Notes: generated by a model from the letters alone, not told the origin. 64,000 bases of DNA from Phaseolus vulgaris (GCF_000499845.2 NC_023758.2:10885927-10949926); one strand, 5' to 3'; shown: positions 34,151-45,823, numbered from the stretch's first letter. Translations and numbers: made by a program.

Positions 34151-35922
34151 TGTTGGGTTTAATAGTGCCAAAGTTCAAGAGGGGGGGTGAATTGACCTTT
34201 TAAAACTTTCTCGCAGAAACAGTGTTTAACACAGTTTACAGAAAATAAATCGATTTATGTGAAAATGAACAGATTTATTTCAGCACTGTTTTTGTTTTAA
34301 AAACGTTTATACAGCAAGGTTAGTCACAAGATGATGCAGATAGATTTTTCAGATGCACACACACTGATATTAGAACGAAAACCAGTGAAACACAAAACAA
34401 CAAACTTCAATTTCAAGCAAGTGATTAAGGTTCAATTGATAGCATACTAATTAATTGAGTAACCTTTACAATCAACCTGTTCCAGTGGCTTTTAACAAAC
34501 TGTGAGTGTTCTTCTTGATATCAAACAGTTTTCCAGAAATTAAGAACAATGAATCACAGAACAGCAAGCTTCAATTTTAAGCAATTGTTTAAGGTTCAAT
34601 TAATAGCTTTGACAATTTCTTAAGCAACCTATCACAGTCAATCTGTTCCAGTGGCTTTTAACAAATTTTATATGTTCTTATCAGAATCAAACAACTTTTT
34701 CAGAAATTAAGAACAGTATGAACTGAGCCCAGAAAGAACAGATTTATTATTGATTGAACAAATTTATTTCTTTGTTGTTTTAACAATTATGCAGAACCTT
34801 AATTGCAGAGATTGAGAGAGAATGAACACAGGGCAGTTATACTGGTTCACTCAACTGAGCTACATCCAGTCTTCACCTAAAACCAAGGTGAATTTCTCTA
34901 AATCACAGTACAAACAAACACAATTCCCACTGTTCTTGAAACCTACAAGAACTTAGGTACTCTTGCTGAAAAAACCTATTTCAGCTCACACACACTCTTC
35001 AAGAAAACCTATCAAGAAGAGAGTTCAACCAAACTATTACAAGAAATGAGAAGTGAAACGACTACACCTGATTGAGGATACAAAGATCTGCCTCAAACCA
35101 GTAGGCAAGATTGCTAGAACAGTAGCAGCACCTCACACCAAGCTTTTGGAACCAAACCAAGAACAAGCACTTTGTGATTTTCGAAATCTTTGAAGAACAA
35201 ATGCTAATCCTTTGTAAACTCTTAACTCTCTGTTGTCAAAACTTGTTTTTGCAAATGTATGAATGATGTTTAAACTCAGAAACAAGTTTTCATTTTATAG
35301 AAAACCAACTTATAACAGAATTTTGAAAAACAGTTAAAGCTGTTATAAAATGAACAGATTGAAAATAAAATGAACAGATTTATTTTCAAAAGCAGTTAGA
35401 GAATTTGTTAAGTGAGGAGACTTAGTCAACCATTCTGGTGTTGAGATAAAACTGAAAATCGTTTAAGCTTGACATGGCACCAGAGACAAAAAGAATCTAT
35501 TCATTTACAGATGAACAAATTTATTTTTCAAAACGAAAACAGAAAAGCTTAACTGTTTGAAACACAGTAGTTTTGAAAGATAGAAGACTTAGTCAAAATA
35601 CATGATGCACAAATCTAATTTTCACAAGACTTAGCCAAGGCATCAGTGTAAAAATGAATCTGTTTATTTAGAAAAGAACAGATTTATTTTTATGCAGTAA
35701 ACGTGTTTTTGTAAAACATGTGAAAAACAGTTTAAGAAAACTTATGCTTGTTCTTATCACATGGTCAGTGGTTATGAGGTGAGTTACTCAGCAAAAAGCC
35801 CACTCTTAGACAACCTCTAAGAACTACCTAAGACACACTCAAAGCAAAGCAAAATACACATGAAATGTACATAGAAGTCTTCATCAAACACAATCTTGAA
35901 GGGGCAGCAACCATCTTCAACA
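34151..35922 (-). repeat. Solo LTR of Sirevirus family A, 1772 bp
   Basis: Complete LTR: starts TGTTGGGTTT and ends CTTCAACA, bounded by 5-bp duplications ACTTC. Its right half matches 1-926 and its last 170 bp match 4267-4441. On the minus strand it starts TGTTGAAG and ends in CACCCCCCCTC...CCCAACA, the usual Sirevirus LTR tail. No internal element remains, so it is the product of LTR-LTR recombination. It interrupts the antisense ORF of the Tat-like element. It carries at least eight copies of a GAACAGATTTATTT-like motif. Confidence 0.95.
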
Positions 35923-36737
35923 ACTTCTTGAAGTCACGAGGCTTCTTGGTCCAATACAAGGGAAACCTCGACCGACCGGTTTCATCAAAGAAGTATGACG
36001 TTGCCTCCGACCGAATACAAATTTTAAAAAACTTTCTTTGAATTTTTTTATAAGAGGTGGCGAAGGAATTGAAAATGACATTACCCGACCGACCAATCAG
36101 TGAATGACATAGAACAGGGTTGGCCGGGTGAGAAGTATAATAGCTGAGGAAACAAGAAGGGGTAGGGTGCAAATGCAGGACGTCATATATCAAGCGAAAG
36201 GCCTAAATGGACACTCAGGTATTCGAGTGAAGCTGGGTAGGCGCCACGTTGAGAATCCGATGGACACCCATCGTGAAACTATCAAAAGGAAGAGAAACAT
36301 GCCAGTCTGAAAAAAGACACGAGTACATATAGAAAAAAGGTGGACCGGTGCCAGGCCGACCCATGCACATGTTCTCGGTCGACAGGCAGGGTTCAACACT
36401 AAAGAAACTCGAATGATTATCCGCCTTCAAAACCGGGTACCTTCTCAAAAACTTGGCGACAGATTCCTCGGTTGAGAAGACAGAGGCGATCCCAGTCACC
36501 TTAGGATCTGCCCAATCAAACTCCACTCGAGAGATGACTTGCTTAGGGGAGCCCGACCAATCGATAGCATTGGTCGGATCGTCTCCCCTGACCACCTCTA
36601 CAGGGTGCGATACTTCAATCGCACCGACCAATAAGGAATTGGTCGTAGAGGAACCAGAAGATGAAGAAGAAGAGGGACGCACGGGAAGAGGAGAAGGGGG
36701 AGCTGAAGAGGAAGAAGTAGGTCGAGACAAGGAAGAC

Positions 36738-37080
36738 ATAATTAACCTTATAAAAAGCCGAAACACTGAAACACAACAAGAAGATGAGAGAATGCTCAGG
36801 TCTCAGAGCAAATATCAAAGAGATAACACAATATCTCGACACTGTTGAGATAATTATTTATACCCTCTAAGGGCCTCGGGAGACGAAGCGTCACAACGAT
36901 CTCAACCGTTAGATCTTCCAAATCCAACGGTTCCCAACGCTTTACGCCCAATGTGGGTCACATCATGTGTGCAGGTGCTGCTTGAGGTCACATCAGGCAT
37001 TGGGAATTCCAACAGTCAATAAAACTCAGAAGCCCGATCGATACCAAACATTCAAGACTCTTTGGACCAAGTTATCCTCG
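36738..37080. other. Leader of the antisense ORF / 3' untranslated region of the gypsy element
   Basis: Moderately GC-rich sequence between the antisense start codon and the polypurine tract. No further ORF with a motif. Confidence 0.5.
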
Positions 37081-37095
37081 AGCTTGGGGGGCAAG
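37081..37095 (+). other. Polypurine tract of Tat-like gypsy element
   Basis: AGCTTGGGGGGCAAG directly before TGTACGGG; this G-rich form right before a TGTACGGG-type LTR is typical for plant gypsy elements and sets the element orientation to +. Confidence 0.75.
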
Positions 37096-37590
37096 TGTAC
37101 GGGTATGGGCCGAACGGTCAATACCATGTCTCGACTCCCACAACCGGGTCGACCGAACGTCCCACATCCGTGTGGGCCGACAAACACCTTCGGTCCAATT
37201 ACGCTCAATCAAGGTTTGTGAAGCTAAGCCATCATTAAGAACTAGGTAATACACCTCTAACCACAATCCACCTCACTAATCTGGCCCAACAAGGTAGGCT
37301 CATTAAAATAATATAAATAGTGCACATTCCAAGAAGCAAGTATGTCATTTATTACTGTGCTCTGACAACCGAATATCGAACCCTTTTTGCTGACTTGGGC
37401 GTCGAAGTGCCTTTTACAGGTGCTCTCCCATTCAGTATTCTATAGAAGACCGAGTGATCGGGCAGTCGAGATCGAAAGGAGTAGCAAGAAGTGAAGAAAA
37501 GGAAGTTTAAGCATAGATCAACAGCCCGACAGGAAGGAAGAAGATAAAGCTTTTCAATAGTTCTATAGGTCTCACCTCCTAATAGAAACA
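37096..37590 (+). repeat. 3' LTR of Tat-like gypsy element (LTR-A)
   Basis: Starts TGTACGGGTATGG and ends AATAGAAACA, 495 bp. TATA box TATAAATA at 37312-37319, followed by the conserved TGCTGACTTGGGCGTCG block near the end. About 49 bp later a second member of the same LTR family begins (37640). Confidence 0.8.
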
Positions 37591-37639
37591 ATATTCAAAA
37601 GTTAAATAGGACAGTTATAAATTTTTTCCAAATATTAGT

Positions 37640-38097
37640 TGTACCGTATGGCCGACTAACATCTTGTCGTGGCTCGGTCTCCTTGACCGAGGCACATGCG
37701 GGCTGGCTGGCCGACCGACACATTATAACCATTAACGCTCAAACCAAGGTCAGTGAAGCTAAACTATCATTAAGAATTAGGTAATGCAACCCTAAGTGTG
37801 ATCCATTCCACTAATCAGACCTAATGAGGTAAGCCTATTAAAATAATATAAATAGCACACATTTCAAGGAACAAGGTACATCATTTATTACTGTGCACCT
37901 ACCCGAGTGTCAATCACCCGCTTTACTGACTTGAGCGTCGGAGTGCATTCTGCAGGTACCTCCCCCATTTGGTATTCACCCGAGACCGAGAGCCGAAGGC
38001 GAGAAGGATCCCAGCGAAGCCCTAGCAACCTGCCTGACCGAAGGAGGAAGACGAAGACTTCAATAGTTCTCTAAGTCTCATCTCCCCATCAGGAACA
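37640..38097 (+). repeat. Solo LTR (LTR-B), related to LTR-A
   Basis: Starts TGTACCGTATGGCCGAC and ends CATCAGGAACA, 458 bp, with TATA box (37848-37855) and the TACTGACTTGAGCGTCG block. Flanking pentamers TTAGT (37635-37639) and TTAAT (38098-38102) differ at one base, so they may be an aged target duplication. No internal region follows. Confidence 0.72.
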
Positions 38098-39280
38098 TTA
38101 ATAATAATAGTTTTTTTCTTCATCTTAATAAATTTTGATAATACAAAATAATTGGCTAAAATAAGCATTAATTTAATGACAAGAAGAGAGAAGATAAATG
38201 CTTAAATGGGTCATACGCAAAGTTAATTAAGAAGAGCAGCTACATTCGAATCAATTATAAAAGTAAGGACAAATTTCTAAATAATACAATTTGAGGATTC
38301 GGAACATGGAACGTTTTCGACAGATAGCGAAGGAAAGCGCTACTCACTATGCTCGATTCACCTCGGAGGAGACCACAGACGAAAGGTCGTCGTCTTCTGC
38401 TGCGCCTAAGGGAATAGAGGATTCCACATCTACGTTTTCGAATGATAACCATTATTTATAAATTTGTTAGTTCTTTCTAACTTGGAATTATGTTTGCTAG
38501 GAAATCTCAAATTCTGATCTCCTTGTTATCTTTCGTTACCAAATATTATTTTTCACTCTCTTGTTATTATCTTTCTTAATGTGTAGAAAATTAACCAATG
38601 CATCAATAAAAGTCATTGCTGAGCACTGTCCTGGGTTGTGTGCACTCGATCTTATGTATTTGGACAACTTGACGGATTTATCCATGGGATATATTACAAA
38701 TAGCTGTCGAGTACTCCATACATTGAAGCATCTGTTATTATCACCATTTTTGCATATGATACAATTGGTGTTACTAGGATGTTGATAAAAAGATCTCTTG
38801 TTAATTCTTGTCGGTGAATAAATTTAACACGTTTTTTTCTCCACTAATGATGAAGCAATTGCTGCATTTTTGGAGATTGTTGGAGGGAGAGTCCTTAAAA
38901 GAACTTGCACTTAATAATGTTAAGAAGGTGCATTGCTATATTTCCTTGACTTTCCCTCGATTGGCTCATATCTTACACACTTTAATAACCGGACCCCCTG
39001 AATCAGTGACATGATGAAAAGCTTCTATGTGCCCGTAAAATGATTAATTACATTATTATTATTATTATCAGTTTAACCTTAAAAAGTTAGGCTGTTATGT
39101 GTTCAGAATGCAACTACGTCTATTATTTGATTGGTCACAATTTTACACAAGCAAACACTTCAACATGCAATGGATACTTCAAATTATTGTCTTCAAAAAT
39201 TAATTTTATAACTAACGGTTTATATGATATTATTTAAACAAAATATGAAAGTTCCTTCACGTGAAATGATCGTGCCTATT

Positions 39281-39285
39281 ATATT
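39281..39285. repeat. Target site duplication ATATT, left copy
   Basis: ATATT precedes the solo LTR; the same pentamer follows it at 40328-40332. Confidence 0.85.
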
Positions 39286-40327
39286 TGTTCTTGCCGGTTG
39301 ACCAGGGTCGTCTTTGTGCGTGGCTTGTCCTCACGAGCTAGGGCACCTTCGTTCTGCTCCGTCTGTGAGTACCTGAAAAGAAGTGAACAAAGGGGCGCCA
39401 TCGCGGCCGTTTGCACTCCCGTATCGAACATCGTGACTGGATGCTCTGAAGGTGGTCGAAAACAACTCTGTAACTACTACTGGGTTGCCCTAATTGTTTT
39501 GTGCACACAGTGTGTGCACAGCGAAACAACTAGGGTTTTTGTGACTCTGTGTGAATTAGGTCAAAACTCGGATCCCCCTTTCAAACTTCCCAAGGCCCCG
39601 TTTTATACACCTCTTGCATTTAAAACGCGTTAAAGCGCATTGAAAGCGTATAAAATATCCCTTGGAACGTTCGAATCTTAACTGAATTAACGCGTACCTT
39701 GGCAAACTTTCACTAAAACATTGATGAACACGTGCTCATTGCCACGTGTTCTTTTGACTTGATCGTTATTCTACGCAGAGGGCCTCGCAGCGCCGTAACC
39801 TAGCTTAGGGTTATTCCATTGTATGAGTCCTTTTTTCTTGAAGTGCATCTGGCGCGTGGGGTGACTTTCTGGGTGTCAACTCATGCCCCCCACCCCTAGT
39901 TATTCGCCCTGGGAGTGTACCTACCTTCCTCTCGCACCACGTACCTGGTTCACCCCTGGGCATGACCCTTTCATGGGTCGTATCTATCCCGGGGATCCCC
40001 TTGAGGTGGCGTGGGTACTTCACGAGTCAGGTTACTCCCTACTAGTACTAGAACTATGGCCTTGAAGCCACATTTCTCTTCTCTTTGTTACTGCTCTAAA
40101 TTATCGAGGCCCGAACCTTCCTTGTGATGTCTTAGCTCGGCGATGCCTTGTCTTGGCGATGCCTCAACCTGGAGACGCCTTTCTTAGGCGACGCCTCCCA
40201 TTGGCGATGCCTTAACTTGGCGATGCCTCAAGTGGTCAATCTGTTGACTTTCTTCCTTGGACCCCTCTAGGGGTCCCACCATACGTTGACTTTGACTTTG
40301 GTCAACGTCCGGGGACGAGACGGTACA
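39286..40327. repeat. Solo LTR, 1042 bp, in intron of LRR pseudogene
   Basis: Starts TGTTCTTGCCGGTTG, ends GAGACGGTACA, with 5-bp duplications ATATT. Much more GC-rich than its surroundings. It contains a degenerate run of GGCGATGCCT / GGCGACGCCT units (about 40136-40230). No ORF; open frames across it are chance. Superfamily not determined; gypsy is likely from composition only. Confidence 0.88.
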
Positions 40328-40560
40328 ATATTTCTGGTTTATGGCATAATATGAAACAATCTCTCCCAATTGGAGGAAGACAACGTGTAATCAACTGACT
40401 CTTCAATATTACTTAATGAATTAAGGTCGTTGTTAATGTCTATTATATTTGGTTTTCAATTAGCATTTTAGCTGTGTTGAAGAACAAAATCTTATTTATA
40501 ATGTTTTATTTTCTGATTGCGTGACACATTTGGTTTAATTCAGGTTGGGCACCATACAAC

Positions 40561-40565
40561 CTTAT
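40561..40565. repeat. Target site duplication CTTAT, left copy
   Basis: CTTAT before the 5' LTR equals CTTAT at 47289-47293 after the 3' LTR. The site lies inside an LRR exon. Confidence 0.95.
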
Positions 40566-41697
40566 TGTTGAACCAAGTGGTGTTCAAAGCTTTGAAGAAT
40601 CCAAACCCTTTGAAGGATGTTGAACGCTTGGTTGTGCTTGCTATTGTTGAGCTGTCTTAGTTAAGATCTGGGGTAGTTTGTGTTTTGTAATCCACTTTAA
40701 ATTGAATCCAAAGCATAGGCATTCTCAATCTTTTAAAAGAAAAGTGTTTTTCAAACTAAGTGAAAAACAACCGATTGTTTGTCGAAACAACCGAATGTTT
40801 TATACTTAGATGTTTTTAGAAAAGATTGAAAATTGTTTTTCAAATGGTTGAACTGTTAAAACCAAAGCAACCTATTGATTCGAGGAAACAACCGATTGTT
40901 TGTTTTGGTACCATAACAGAAAAACTATTTTAGCTTTGACTAAGCTTTAAATGTTTGCGCTCCAGTCTTTAATGCTTTGACCAATCTTTAAAATGCAATG
41001 AATAAGTTTGTTAAGATTTGATAACAAACAATATCTTTGAATATATTCAGAAAAAACAGATTTGAGTAATAATTTTTTTTAGCACAAGTTTTCTGATTTT
41101 CAAAGAATTGAGATTGCTTAGAGATTGAGATTGATCAAAGAGTGTGAGATAGGATTTCTGCTTGTATTGATTTCATATTTTCTTCTGTAACAAGTGTAAT
41201 CCTTGAATTTTGTTGAACAAGTTTCTTCTTTGTGTTTGTTGAGAAGTGTTGTGTGTTCTTGAGGGGATCAAGATCAGCATTCTTTGTGTTGGTGTGTTGG
41301 CCAAGAGAAGTGTGTGTCTTGAGGGGATCAATGTCACTTTCTTGGTTGTGGTGTAAGTGATCTGGGTTTGATTGCTTAGTGGAATTCCTCAGTGGTTTCT
41401 CAGAAGACTAAATGTAGCTCTGGGTTTAGAGTGAACCAATATAAACATCTGTGTGCATTCTCTCTATCCCTAACTCTTTAAATTCAGTTTTGATATTTGT
41501 TTACTGGTATAAACAACCGATTGTTTCTGCGAAACAACCGATTGTTTTACTGGTGTTGTGCTTTTAGCTTTGTGTTTTGAAAAACTAATTTCTCAATCAA
41601 GGTATTCTCGAAGTAATTTCATTCAAGGCTTAAAAGTTTGCGAAAAAATCTCTTTAAACAATTCACCCCCTCTAGATTAAAGCCATATATTCTAACA
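40566..41697 (+). repeat. 5' LTR of copia family B element
   Basis: TGTTGAACCAAGTGG start, TATTCTAACA end. Five or more AAACAACCGATTGTTT-like motifs (for example 40766, 40784, 40884, 41508, 41531). Ends with the Sirevirus-type AATTCACCCCCTCTAG block. Confidence 0.95.
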
Positions 41698-41716
41698 ATT
41701 GGCATCAAGAGCTTGG
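41698..41716 (+). other. Primer-binding site of copia element
   Basis: ATTGGCATCAAGAGCTTGG after the LTR is a changed form of the usual TTGGTATCAGAGC (initiator tRNA-Met); a T-to-C change and an extra A suggest it no longer primes well. Confidence 0.7.
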
Positions 41717-41757
41717 TTCTTGAAAGTTATTCAAGTTTATCCAAAAATCTTTTTTCT

Positions 41758-42690
41758 ATGGCTGGAAAACAATCTTTTGAGGAAGGTGCTTCAATCTACA
41801 AACCACTTTTATTCTGTGGATTGAATTACAAGTATTGGGAAGCCAGAATGAAAATCTTTGTGGAATTTATTGATCAAGGAGTTTGGAATTCAATTGAGAA
41901 TGGTCCTTACATTCCAAAGTTTAAAAAGAATGGTTCTTTAATTGCAAAACCTTGGTCTCAATGGACCAATGATGAATGTAAAATGGCCAAGCTTGATTGT
42001 ACTACTCAAAACATAATAGCTTCTGCACTAGATACTAATGAGTTTTTCAGGTTATCAAAATGCAAAACTGCTAAAGATATGTGGGACACACTCAAGGTTG
42101 CTCATGGAAACAATGAACCAAAGGAGGCAATGACAAAGAGTCAAGCAAGAAGGAAAAGAAGGCAAAATAAGAAGAGCCTCAACCTTTACTTCATGTCCAG
42201 AAAGGAGGATGACTCAAGTAGTGTAAGTTCATCAAACTCTGAAAATTATGGTCAATTACTTCAAGCCTTTCAAGAAACGCATGAAGAAGCCAACCGATTG
42301 GCCCTCTTGAACAATCGGTTAAAAGAAAAGAATAGCTGGCTTTAAAACAGAGTAAGATCACTGGAAGAGAAATTAGAAAATTCAAAAACAGAGTTTGAAA
42401 ACCTTGAAATCATTTACAGAAACTCCTCTTGCAAGTGCAATACTCGTGTTTGTTAAAATTGCGAAAATCTTGAAAATAAGGTTAACTATCTTGTGAAAAC
42501 TGTGGATAAGCTTTCTAAAGGTCAATCCAACTTTGAGAGTGTATTAGCATCTCAAAACTGTGTTTTTGGAAAAGCTGGATTAGGCTTTAATCCACAAAAC
42601 AAGCAAGATAGATTTTCAAAATTATTTTCGAAAATGGCAGAAAAACAATCGATTGGACCATCGAAACAACCGAATGTTACATGCTTATGA
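41758..42690 (+). pseudogene. Copia gag with internal deletion
   Basis: ATG at 41758 (MAGKQSFEEGASIYKPLLF), then the UBN2-type capsid region (YKYWEARMKIFVEF, CKTAKDMWDTLKVAHG). The next residues (NEPKEAMTKSQARRKRRQ) belong to a region far downstream in intact relatives, so the middle is missing, and no CCHC zinc knuckle is visible. Stops lie at about 42343 and 42453, in the same frame as the later parts up to the TGA at 42688. A coiled-coil-like segment (NRLALLNNRLKEK) is encoded by DNA that carries the element's CCGATTG/CAATCGG motifs. Non-functional. Confidence 0.85.
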
Positions 42691-42757
42691 ATGTGGGTCC
42701 ATTTGGTTTACATTCATCAATTTTCTTTGTACTTGAAAATTTTCTTTGTAGGAAATC

Positions 42758-45700
42758 TTGGAGGAGAGCAAGCAACAATTGTACTTGGACAGTGGATGTT
42801 CCAAGCACATGACAGGAGATAGATCAAAGTTCCTGAGCATCTCCTTTAAGCAAGAAGGACATGTCACCTATGAGGACAACAATAAAGGAAGGATTATTGG
42901 GAGAGGATCCATAGGAGACAAAGACATCTTGGTCATCCACGATGTACTTTATGTAGAAGGCCTAAAGCATAATCTGCTGAGCATTAGCCAACTATGTGAC
43001 AAGGGATATCAAGTGATGTTCAAGTCAAACACATGTGAAATCTGTCTACCCAACACCAAAGAGGTAATGTTGGTAGGTAAGAGAGTCAATAATGTGTATC
43101 TTCTAGATATCTCTTCACCATGTTCAATTGGATGTCTTCTATCCAAGCAAGATGAATCTTGGCTTTGGCATAGAAGAATTGTTCATATTCACATGAATCA
43201 CTTGAACAAGTTAATTTCAAGGGATCTTGTGATTGGGCTACCAAAGCTCAAGTTTGAGAGGGATCACATTTGTGAAGCATGCCAAAAAGGGAAACAAGTG
43301 AAAAGTTCTTTCAAAATCAAAAACGTTGTTTCTTCTTTAAAAGCTCTTGAACTTCTTCAGATGGATCTCTTTGGACCCTCAAGAACTATGAGTCTTGGTG
43401 GAAATTATTATGCTCTTGTTATTGTTGATGATTTTTCTAGGTACACTTGGACTCTTTTCTTGGAATCAAAGAGTGATGCCTTTTCTGCATTCAAGAAGCT
43501 AGCAAGAAGGCTGCAAAATACAAATAACTGCAGCATAGGCTCTATTAGAAGTGATCATGGAGGAGAATTCCAAAATGAGAAGTTCAGCAAATTCTGTGAG
43601 AAGATGGGGATTCTGCACAACTTCTCAGCTCCAAGAACTCCACAGCAGAATGGTGTGGTAGAGAGGAAGAATAGGTCTCTTGAAGAGCTAGCAAGGACAA
43701 TGCTTAGTGAATCATCTCTTCCTAAGTACTTTTGGGCGGATGCAATGAGCACTTCTTGTTATGTGATGAATAGAGTGCTTATTAGGCCCATTTTGAAGAA
43801 AACTCCATATGAACTCTTCAATGGAAGGAAGCCTAACATCAACCATCTCAGAGTGTTTGGCTGCAGTTGCTTCGTTCTCAACAATGGAAAAGAAAACTTG
43901 GGAAAGTTTGACGAGAAAGCGGATCTTGGCATCTTCATAGGGTATTCTCTCACAAGTCATGCATATAGAATCTACAATAAGAGGTTGATGACTGTAGAAG
44001 AATCAATTCACGTTGTCTTTGATGAGGTAGATCACAAAAACATCCAAATCCCGAAGACCAGAGCTGAAGAGGATGAACAGAGCATCAGTTTGGAGAAGTT
44101 GGAAATCTGTGCAGAAAAACAACCGATTAATTTGTAGAAACAACCGATTGAAATTCTGCAACAAAGTGAGTTGCCCAGAGAGTGGAGGATTCCCAGAGAT
44201 CTGTTAGTGGAAAATATCATAGGGCAGATAAAGGAAGGTGTCTCCACACGTAGCTCCATCTCTAATTTCTGCAGGCACACAACTTTTGTCTCTCAAATTG
44301 AACCAAAGTCAATTGAGGAAGCTCTCAAGGATGAGAAATGGGTTGAAGCTATGCATGAAGAGTTGAATCAGTTTGCAAGGAATGAGGTATGGTTTCTTGT
44401 CCCTAGAACAGATGAAATGAATATTATTGGTTCGAAGTGGGTTTTCAGGAAAAAGTTAGATGAAGATGGTGTGATCACAAGGAACAAAGCAAGGCTAGTT
44501 GCCAAGGGCTACAATCAAGAGGAGGGCGTAGATTATGCTGAAACCTTTGCTCCTGTTGCTAGATTGGAGGCTATAAGACTGCTGTTGGCATTTGCTTGTA
44601 TGAGTGGTTTCAAACTCTTCCAAATGAATGTCAAGAGTGCCTTCTTAAATGGCTACATCAATGAGGAAATTTATGTAGATCAACCACCGGGCTTTGAAGA
44701 TCATAAGTATCCCAACCATGTCTTCAAGTTGAAGAAAGTTTTGTATGGACTGAAGCAAGCTCCAAGATGGCTTAGCAACTTTCTGCTATCTCATGGTTAT
44801 GAAAGGGGAATGGTAGACAAGACTCTCTTCATCAAAAAGTCAAATGCATAAATAATTCTTGTGCAAATCTATGTTGATGACATCATCTTTGGTGCTACAC
44901 AAGATGGTTTGTGTGAAGAATTTGTGGTTGCAATGAAAGGTGAGTTTGAAATGGCTATGATGGGAGAACTGTCTTTCTTTCTTGGATTGCATGTTAAGCA
45001 AACAAAGGATGGAATCTTTCTATGTCAATCAAAGTATTGCAAGCAGATTCTCAAGAAATTTGAAATGGAGAGTTGCAAAGAAGCAAACACTCGAATGCCA
45101 TCAAGTTGTGACATGGATGTTGATGCTGCTGGAAAGAATGTAGATCAAACAAAATACAGAGGATTGATTGGCTCTTTGCTTTATCTAACAGCTAGTAGAC
45201 CGGACATCATGTTTGCGGTGTGTCTATGTGCAAGATATCAAGCAAATCCTAAAGAGTCACACTTCAAAGCTGCAAAAAGAATTCTGAAATATCTCAAAGG
45301 AACATCATTTGTTGGGTTATGGTATCCTTCTCACTCTCTAATTCATTTAATTGGTTATTCAGATTCTGACTTTGCAGGTTGCAAGCTAGATAGAAAGAGC
45401 ACAAGTGGTACTTGCCACCTTCTTGGCTCAAGCCTAATCTCATGGCATAGCAAGAAGCAAGCATGTGTTGCTCTCTCTACTGCTGAGGCTGAGTATATTG
45501 CTGCTGGAAGCTGTTGTGCACAGATTCTGTGGCTCAAACAACAACTTGCAGACTTTGGATTACAAATCAGCAAGGTTCCTTTGATGTGTGATAACACAAG
45601 TGTTATCAATCTTACCAAAAATCAGATTCAGTACTCAAGGACCAAACATATTGAGATAAGGCATCATTTCATCGGGGATCATGTAAACAATGGGAACTGT

Positions 45701-45823
45701 GAAATGAAGTTTGTGCAGACCAAACTGCAGTTAGCTGACATCTTCACGAAACCTTTACCAAAAGAGAGGTTTTTCTTCTTAAGAAATGAGTTAGGTATCC
45801 TTGATCTTAATAATCTCTCCTAA
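42758..45823 (+). pseudogene. Copia pol: protease, integrase, reverse transcriptase, RNase H
   Basis: One frame from about 42758 to the TAA at 45821, with two in-frame stops (TAG 44135, TAA 44849). Protease: LYLDSGCSKHMTG. Pre-integrase zinc region: WHRRIVHIHMNHL with CEAC. Integrase core: DDFSRYTW, DHGGEF, PQQNGVVERKN (D, D and E). RT: KARLVAKGYNQEEGVDY, VKSAFLNGYINEEI, catalytic YVDDIIFG (about 44870). RNase H: DSDFAG, STAEAEYIAAG, ending LADIFTKPL. After KQAPR the residues corresponding to QWYER in element A are missing. No true start codon; the first codon of the open region is TTG. The first stop lies between two copies of the AACAACCGATT motif. Confidence 0.93.

Larger units (their letters stand above)
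34076..36737 (-). pseudogene. Antisense ORF, putative gypsy-type transposon protein (Transposase_28-like)
   Basis: Starts at the ATG at 36737 (MSSLSRPTSSSS), serine/proline-rich for about 40 residues. It then has a domain with FLRRYPVLKADN, LPFDSFTMGVHRILNVAPTQ and, after a frameshift near 36215-36193, HLHPTPSCFLSYYTSH, KIQRKFFKICIR and RFPLYWTKKPRDF. This pattern corresponds to the plant family recorded as 'putative gypsy type transposon' (I recall Transposase_28, PF04195). At 35922/34151 the solo LTR splits the frame; the ORF resumes at 34150 (WPRPTGGVEELEILSLFEE) and ends at the junction near 34076. Function unknown. Confidence 0.65.
34076..37590 (+). mobile_element. 3' part of a Tat-like Ty3/gypsy element with antisense ORF
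   Basis: A + strand polypurine tract (about 37081-37095) followed by an LTR (37096-37590) marks the 3' end of a plus-oriented gypsy element. Between the missing pol and this LTR lies a long ORF on the opposite strand (36737 down to about 34076). Antisense ORFs in this position are known from Tat-lineage elements such as Grande and RIRE2 (established knowledge recalled, not searched). The left side is truncated against CACTA DNA at about 34076, and a solo LTR interrupts the ORF. Lineage assignment is inference. Confidence 0.55.

Noticed and set aside
36453..36848. 131-codon + strand ORF, acidic
   Set aside because: Antisense shadow of the serine-rich start of the Transposase_28-like ORF on minus.
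39298..40065. Open frames of 60-111 codons
   Set aside because: Entirely inside a solo LTR with defined ends; long frames follow from its higher GC content.
43555..43960. Minus-strand ORFs within copia pol
   Set aside because: Shadows of the conserved integrase coding sequence.
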